64,000 nucleotides of DNA from Burkholderiales bacterium (lineage in GTDB: Bacteria > Pseudomonadota > Gammaproteobacteria > Burkholderiales > Burkholderiaceae_C), in NCBI GenBank assembly GCA_029268225.1, contig JAJUGJ010000011.1:39757-103756 (forward strand). Reading direction: 5' to 3'. The first letter of the stretch is position 1, and each line of letters opens with the position of its first letter. A program made the position numbers and the translations under genes. Below the pieces are notes generated by a model that saw only the letters and a program-made list of their open reading frames with translations, was not told the DNA's origin and made no database searches. Positions 59,771 to 64,000 of this stretch are shown piece by piece.

Positions 59771-60425
59771 TCGGGCTCATGCCAGCGAGGCACCGTTCCA
59801 GCTGGATCTGCTCTGGCCCATGGATGCCGTGGGGTTGATGGCAGGCGTGGATGAGGCGGGCCGTGGCCCCTTGGCCGGACCGGTCGTGGCCGCGGCCGTC
59901 ATCCTCGATGACCAGCAGCCGATCGCCGGTCTGGCTGATTCGAAAAAGCTCACTGCCCGTCGGCGTGACAGCTTATTCGATGAGATCCGGGCCAAGGCGC
60001 TGTGCTGTTGCATTGCCGAGGCCAGCGTCGAGGAGATTGACGCGCTCAACATCTTGCAGGCCACGATGCTGGCCATGCGGCGCGCGGTGGAAGGCCTACG
60101 CCTTAAGCCCGCCATGGTGCTGGTGGATGGCAACCGCATCCCTGTGTTGAACGTGCCCGCGCAGGCCATCGTCAAGGGCGATGCGAAGGTGCAGGCCATT
60201 TCGGCGGCTTCCATCCTGGCCAAGGTGCACCGCGACCGCCTGTGCACGCAATTGCACGACGCGTACCCTCAATATGGATTCGAGGTACACAAGGGCTACC
60301 CCACGGCGGCGCATCTGGCCGCATTGCGCGAGTACGGCGCCACGCCCGCGCACCGACGCACCTTTGGTCCCGTCAAGCTGGCACTGGCCGGCACCGCCGA
60401 CCCGTTGGCTGCGGCGGCACGTTGA
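59739..60425 (+). CDS. rnhB: ribonuclease HII
   Basis: 228 aa. Removes ribonucleotides and Okazaki primers. DEDD active site: [15 protein letters not shown] supplies the first Asp-Glu pair, VLVDGNRIP the third and [11 protein letters not shown] the fourth; [14 protein letters not shown] follows. The start is uncertain: ATG 59739 lies in the end of lpxB, ATG 59820 would shorten it by 27 residues; the intervening FQLDLLWP seems conserved so the earlier one is kept. Confidence 0.95.
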   Translation: MPSPKSSKRADRAHASEAPFQLDLLWPMDAVGLMAGVDEAGRGPLAGPVVAAAVILDDQQPIAGLADSKKLTARRRDSLFDEIRAKALCCCIAEASVEEIDALNILQATMLAMRRAVEGLRLKPAMVLVDGNRIPVLNVPAQAIVKGDAKVQAISAASILAKVHRDRLCTQLHDAYPQYGFEVHKGYPTAAHLAALREYGATPAHRRTFGPVKLALAGTADPLAAAAR

Positions 60426-60442
60426 CTTCGTTCTTTCCTGAT

Positions 60443-61297
60443 ATGACCGATTCCCTCCTACAGCGTCCCGCCCGCCTGCGCAGCACCCAGTTGGTCACCT
60501 CGCGTGACAACCCCCTGGTACAGCGATTGCGGCGTCTCAGTCAGGATCCGGTAGCCTACCGCAAGCAGGGGGAGGTCTGGCTGGAAGGCGATCACCTCTG
60601 CGATGCCTGCCTGAAGCGCGGCATCGAGGTCGGCCTCGCCGTGGTTGCCGAGACTGCCTGGCTGGGCGAGCATGGCATGGCATCCGGTGCCGATGCGCAG
60701 GCTGTGCGTCTGAGCGCCTTGGCGCGACAGGCAGAGAAGGTCGTGGTCGTGCCAGACTCCCTGTGGAAAATGTTCACTGGCCTGGAGTCCCCAGCCCGAA
60801 TCGGCTTCGTGCTGGCCCGCTCGCCGGCCGAGGCTCCCGAGAGCGCCCTGCGAGCGGGCGTGCCCACCGTCGTGCTCGACCGGGTACAGGATGCCGGCAA
60901 CGTGGGCAGCATTTTGCGCAGTGCATCGGCCATGGGTGTCGTGCAGGTGGTGGCACTCAAGGGCACGGCGGGTTTGTGGTCGCCCAAGGTGCTGCGGGCT
61001 GGCATGGGCGCGCATTTCGCCTTGCATCTGGTCGAGCAGGTCTTGCCAGAGGCCCTGGTTGACTTGCAGATCCCCCTGGTGGCGACCAGTTCCCACACCG
61101 AGCACCTGCTGCCGACCGTCGCCTTGCCGGAGCCTTGCGCCTGGGTGATGGGGCATGAAGGACAGGGGGTGGGTGAGGCCGTGATGCGCCAGTGCGCCCT
61201 GAAAGTGGCCATTCCGCAGCCGGGGGGCGAGGAGTCGCTCAACGTCGCCGCCGCCGCGGCTGTTTGCCTCTACGAGTCGATGCGCCGACGCTTGTGA
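60443..61297 (+). CDS. SpoU/TrmH-family RNA 2'-O-methyltransferase
   Basis: 284 aa. SPOUT methyltransferase with an N-terminal substrate-binding domain (about 20-100, ITSRDNPLVQRLRRL-like start, WLEGDHLCDACLKRG) and the knotted catalytic domain: motif 1 VQDAGNVGSILRSASAMG, motif 2 VMGHEGQGVG, motif 3 IPQPGGEESLNVAAAAAV. The rRNA or tRNA target is not evident. ATG 60443, 17 bp after rnhB; the frame is open further upstream but only as a shadow of rnhB. Confidence 0.93.
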   Translation: MTDSLLQRPARLRSTQLVTSRDNPLVQRLRRLSQDPVAYRKQGEVWLEGDHLCDACLKRGIEVGLAVVAETAWLGEHGMASGADAQAVRLSALARQAEKVVVVPDSLWKMFTGLESPARIGFVLARSPAEAPESALRAGVPTVVLDRVQDAGNVGSILRSASAMGVVQVVALKGTAGLWSPKVLRAGMGAHFALHLVEQVLPEALVDLQIPLVATSSHTEHLLPTVALPEPCAWVMGHEGQGVGEAVMRQCALKVAIPQPGGEESLNVAAAAAVCLYESMRRRL

Positions 61298-61454
61298 TGC
61301 TTGCCCGCCCAGACCGCCATCGGCTGACCGATGCCCTGTGGGCGGAATGGATTTCAGGGCCGGGGTAGTCCGGATGAACACCCTACAATGTTCCGAAGTT
61401 TGACACACGCCGCGCGGCCCTCTTGGGTCGGTGCGGCGAACCTGGAGAGAGAAC

Positions 61455-62150
61455 ATGGATCGATCAATGAAACCCCTTGACGTGGTGTACGGCTCGGCCG
61501 TGGCCGGTGACCGACAGCGCGTGCTGCGCAACACCTACGCCTTGCTGGCCTTGTCGATGCTGCCCACGGTGCTGGGTGCGTGGTTGGGCGTGGCCACAGG
61601 CTTCAGCTTCTTCTCTGGCAGCCCCTTCATGGGCCTGATGGTGTTCATGGCGGTGTCGTTTGGTTTCTTCTTCGCCATCGAAAAGTTCAAGAACTCCGGC
61701 GTCGGCGTCCTGTTGCTGTTGGGCTTTACTTTCTTCATGGGCTTGATGCTCTCGCGCATGCTGGGCATGGTGCTGGGTTTGTCCAATGGCGCTTCGCTGA
61801 TTGCCACGGCCTTCGGTGGTACGGCCCTGGTGTTCGGGGGCATGGCCACCCTGGCATCGACCATGAAGCGCGACGTGTCTTCTCTGGGCAAGTGGCTGTT
61901 CGTGGGCCTGATCGTCATGATCGTGGCCGGCATCGCCAACATCTGGCTGCAAATGCCTGCGCTGTACCTGGCCCTGTCGGCCATGGGTGTGGTGATCTTC
62001 TCCGCCTTCATCTTGTATGACCTCAAGCAGATCATCGACGGCGGCGAAACCAATTACGTGACCGCCACGCTGTCGGTCTACCTGAGCGTGTACAACCTGT
62101 TTTCGTCGCTGTTGCATCTGCTGACGGCGCTGGGTGGCGGCGACAACTGA
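61455..62150 (+). CDS. yccA: Bax inhibitor-1/YccA family membrane protein
   Basis: 231 aa with seven hydrophobic segments (about 32-50, 53-75, 84-104, 107-130, 137-157, 163-182, 200-220), the BI-1 layout. GFTFFMGLMLSRML and SAFILYDLKQIIDGGETNYV are landmarks; the C-terminal Asp residues of the family proton/calcium site appear in the last helices. E. coli YccA is an FtsH substrate/inhibitor that protects SecY; this connects with HflKC in this window, but that link is inferred. GGAG ribosome site 8 bp upstream; own 157-bp upstream region. Confidence 0.93.
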   Translation: MDRSMKPLDVVYGSAVAGDRQRVLRNTYALLALSMLPTVLGAWLGVATGFSFFSGSPFMGLMVFMAVSFGFFFAIEKFKNSGVGVLLLLGFTFFMGLMLSRMLGMVLGLSNGASLIATAFGGTALVFGGMATLASTMKRDVSSLGKWLFVGLIVMIVAGIANIWLQMPALYLALSAMGVVIFSAFILYDLKQIIDGGETNYVTATLSVYLSVYNLFSSLLHLLTALGGGDN

Positions 62151-62172
62151 GTTCCGCCGCGCCTCACATCTG

Positions 62173-62210
62173 AGCCCGCCCTGGCCTGCGGCCCTGGCGG
62201 GCTTGTTTTT
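62173..62210 (+). terminator. intrinsic terminator after yccA
   Basis: AGCCCGCC (62173-62180) and GGCGGGCT (62196-62203) enclose a smaller GGCC-rich inner hairpin; the outer stem is followed by TGTTTTT. Lies between yccA and trxC. Confidence 0.75.
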
Positions 62211-62257
62211 GGGCACTTGGATACCATCTGGGGTACAAGACTTCACGAGGAGAGCTC

Positions 62258-62695
62258 ATGACGACGTCCCTGGAACTGGTGTGCCCCCACTGTCATGCCG
62301 TCAACCGCGTCCCGGCGCAGCGCCTGGGTGACGCCCCACAGTGTGGTCAGTGTCGTCAGCCTGTTCTGGTGAAGCAGCCGATTGAACTGACTCAGAGCAG
62401 CTTTGAACGCTTCATCACGCGTAATCAGTTGCCTGTCCTGGTCGACTTCTGGGCGCCCTGGTGCGGGCCTTGCAAGATGTTCGCGCCGGTGTTTGCGCAA
62501 CTGGCCGCGCCGTATGCCAGCCGTGTGCGCTTCGCCAAGGTCAACACCGAAGTGGAGCAGGGCATTGCGTCCGCCTACCAGATCCGCAGCATCCCCACCC
62601 TGGCCCTGTTCAAGCAGGGCAGGGAGGTGGACCGAGTGTCCGGGGCCTTACCACCCGCCCAACTGCAGGCTTGGCTGGCGCGGCATGGGCTGTGA
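62258..62695 (+). CDS. trxC: thioredoxin 2 (TrxC)
   Basis: 145 aa. The N-terminal zinc ribbon has Cys9/Cys12 and Cys29/Cys32, as in TrxC; the thioredoxin domain carries the WCGPC active site with Cys69 and Cys72, and the cis-proline in SIPTLALF. Zinc finger thioredoxins are usually OxyR-controlled reductants of oxidative stress. Single gene between yccA and the convergent dnaB. Confidence 0.96.
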   Translation: MTTSLELVCPHCHAVNRVPAQRLGDAPQCGQCRQPVLVKQPIELTQSSFERFITRNQLPVLVDFWAPWCGPCKMFAPVFAQLAAPYASRVRFAKVNTEVEQGIASAYQIRSIPTLALFKQGREVDRVSGALPPAQLQAWLARHGL

Positions 62696-62742
62696 GGTCG
62701 TCAAACCGCACGGGACATCATGTTGAGTTCCCGGGGACGTGA

Positions 62743-64000
62743 TCAGTACTGATCACCCTCGCCGATGTAGGTGCCAGGGGCTAGGTTCTCGAAGCGCGTG
62801 TTGGACTTCAGGAAGGCCAGGTGCAGGCTGCCCACCGGGCCGTTACGCTGCTTGCCGATGATGATCTCGGCCGTGCCGGGCACCTTCGATTCCTTGTTGT
62901 AGTACTCGTCGCGGTAGATGAACATGATCACGTCCGCGTCCTGCTCAATGGCACCGGATTCCCGCAGGTCGGACATCATCGGACGCTTGTCCGGACGCGT
63001 TTCCACCGAACGATTGAGCTGTGACAGCGCGATCACCGGGCACTGCAGTTCCTTGGCCAAGGCTTTCAGGCCCCGCGAGATTTCACCGATCACGGTGGCG
63101 CGGTTTTCTTCGTTGCCACCAGAGCCGCTCATCAGTTGCAGGTAGTCGATGATGATCAGGCCCAGCGTCCCGCCAAACTGGCGGGCCAGGCGTCGCGCAC
63201 GCGCGCGCAACTCGTTGGGCGACAGGCCGGGTGTTTCGTCAATGAAGACGTTGGCGGTGCGCAGCTTTTCGACCGTTTCGCTCAGACGGCCCCATTCGTC
63301 GTCGGTGAGCCGGCCAGTGCGCAGGTTCTGCTGGTTGATGCGCCCGATGGAGCCCACCATACGCAGGGCCAACTGTGACGCCCCCATTTCCATGGAGAAC
63401 ACGGCCACGGGCAAGCCTTCGTTCACTGCAACGTTCTCGCCAATGTTCAGCGCGAAGGCGGTTTTACCCATGGAGGGCCGGGCGGCCAAAATGATCAGGT
63501 CACCCTTTTGCAGGCCGGCCGTCATCTTGTCCATGTCGATGAAGCCGGTGCGCACGCCAGTCACGTCTTCGGCACCGTTGTCGGCCAGTTCGGTGACGCG
63601 GTCCAGCAGGTCCACCACCAGGCCATCCATCGCGAAGAAACCCTGCTTGTTGCGGCTGCCTTCCTCGCCAATCTTCATGATCTTGGCCTCAGCCTCGTCC
63701 AGGATGTCGGAGACGCTCTTGCCCTGTGGATTGAAGGCGTTCGTGGCGATCTCGTCACTGGCGGTGACGAGTTTGCGCAACACGGCGCGCTCGCGCACGA
63801 TTTCGGCATAGCGGCGCATGTTGGCCGCACTGGGCACCGACTGGGCCAGGGCGTTCAGGTAGGCGAGGCCGCCCACTTCTGCGCCCTTGCCCTGCATCTG
63901 CAACTGCTCGAACACCGTGATCACGTCGGCGGGCTTGGAGGCGCCCACCAACTGCTGGATGGCCAGAAAGATCAACTGGTGTTCGTGGCGATAAAAGTCA
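62743..64000 (-). CDS. dnaB: replicative DNA helicase DnaB, C-terminal part
   Basis: The frame runs off the right edge; 418 complete codons are visible, starting mid N-terminal domain at DFYRHEHQLIF. It contains the linker, then the RecA-like domain with Walker A ARPSMGKTA, Walker B LIIIDYLQLMSG, SRGLKALAKEL and the arginine finger/H4 region RSVETRPDKRPMMSDLRESGAIEQDADV (in parts). No intein interrupts these sites. The C-terminus ends EGDQY, and the stop sits within an 18-bp palindrome. Confidence 0.97.
   Translation of the reverse strand, partial: DFYRHEHQLIFLAIQQLVGASKPADVITVFEQLQMQGKGAEVGGLAYLNALAQSVPSAANMRRYAEIVRERAVLRKLVTASDEIATNAFNPQGKSVSDILDEAEAKIMKIGEEGSRNKQGFFAMDGLVVDLLDRVTELADNGAEDVTGVRTGFIDMDKMTAGLQKGDLIILAARPSMGKTAFALNIGENVAVNEGLPVAVFSMEMGASQLALRMVGSIGRINQQNLRTGRLTDDEWGRLSETVEKLRTANVFIDETPGLSPNELRARARRLARQFGGTLGLIIIDYLQLMSGSGGNEENRATVIGEISRGLKALAKELQCPVIALSQLNRSVETRPDKRPMMSDLRESGAIEQDADVIMFIYRDEYYNKESKVPGTAEIIIGKQRNGPVGSLHLAFLKSNTRFENLAPGTYIGEGDQY

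Overview
The window is a gene-dense, high-GC stretch of a betaproteobacterial chromosome. Gene content and order point to Burkholderiales, most likely Comamonadaceae or a close neighbour. The indicators are the hflX-hflK-hflC-DUF2065-hisZ-purA run, the use of HisZ, a DksA lacking zinc-finger cysteines, a Rieske protein next to an S49 peptidase, and rlmN-pilF-rodZ-ispG-hisS-yfgM-bamB-der-hfq in that order. I see no insertion sequence, prophage, CRISPR array, secretion cluster or other accessory island. About 59 protein genes and two tRNA genes fill nearly all of the DNA, and this is core-genome territory.

Layout. (1) 1-9246: end of a Rieske protein, SppA-type peptidase, an HDOD protein, a secreted chalcone-isomerase-like protein, coaX, and a leftward block hslV-hslU (behind a recognisable heat-shock promoter), a 588-aa STAS-like orphan, a zinc-less dksA and a His-rich COG0523 GTPase. 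(2) 9361-16561: corC-lnt, glyQ-glyS, gmhB and a YgjP-like metalloprotein, all rightward. (3) 16602-26104: an MBL-fold hydrolase, carbonic anhydrase, aceK, bamD divergent from rluD, scpB-rluB (RluB with very long disordered tails) and ndk. (4) 26135-42379: one long rightward train, rlmN-pilF-rodZ-ispG-hisS-yfgM-bamB-der-hfq-hflX-hflK-hflC-DUF2065-hisZ-purA and a phosphoribosyltransferase, with many ATGA overlaps, ending at a strong intrinsic terminator. (5) 42523-43155: two identical leftward tRNA-Leu(CAG) genes, each with its own promoter and terminator, 511 bp apart. (6) 43243-62695: rnr, rpsB-tsf, pyrH-frr-uppS-cdsA-dxr-rseP-bamA-skp-lpxD-fabZ-lpxA-lpxB-rnhB, a SpoU-type methyltransferase, a BI-1 family protein and trxC. 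(7) 62743-64000: the C-terminal part of dnaB, leftward and cut by the window edge.

The dominant theme is envelope biogenesis: BamA/B/D, Skp, RseP, LpxA/B/D, FabZ, Lnt, CdsA, UppS, GmhB, RodZ and PilF. It is interleaved with translation and RNA metabolism (glyQS, hisS, rpsB, tsf, frr, rluB, rluD, rlmN, rnr, hfq, der, hflX), isoprenoid synthesis (ispG, dxr) and proteostasis (HslUV, HflKC, YfgM). I did not find a clearly new multi-gene system. The items most worth a second look are the DksA/COG0523 pair, the hslVU promoter and leader, a 57-nt imperfect hairpin in front of hfq, the duplicated tRNA-Leu locus interlocked with the rnr promoter, and the STAS-like orphan.
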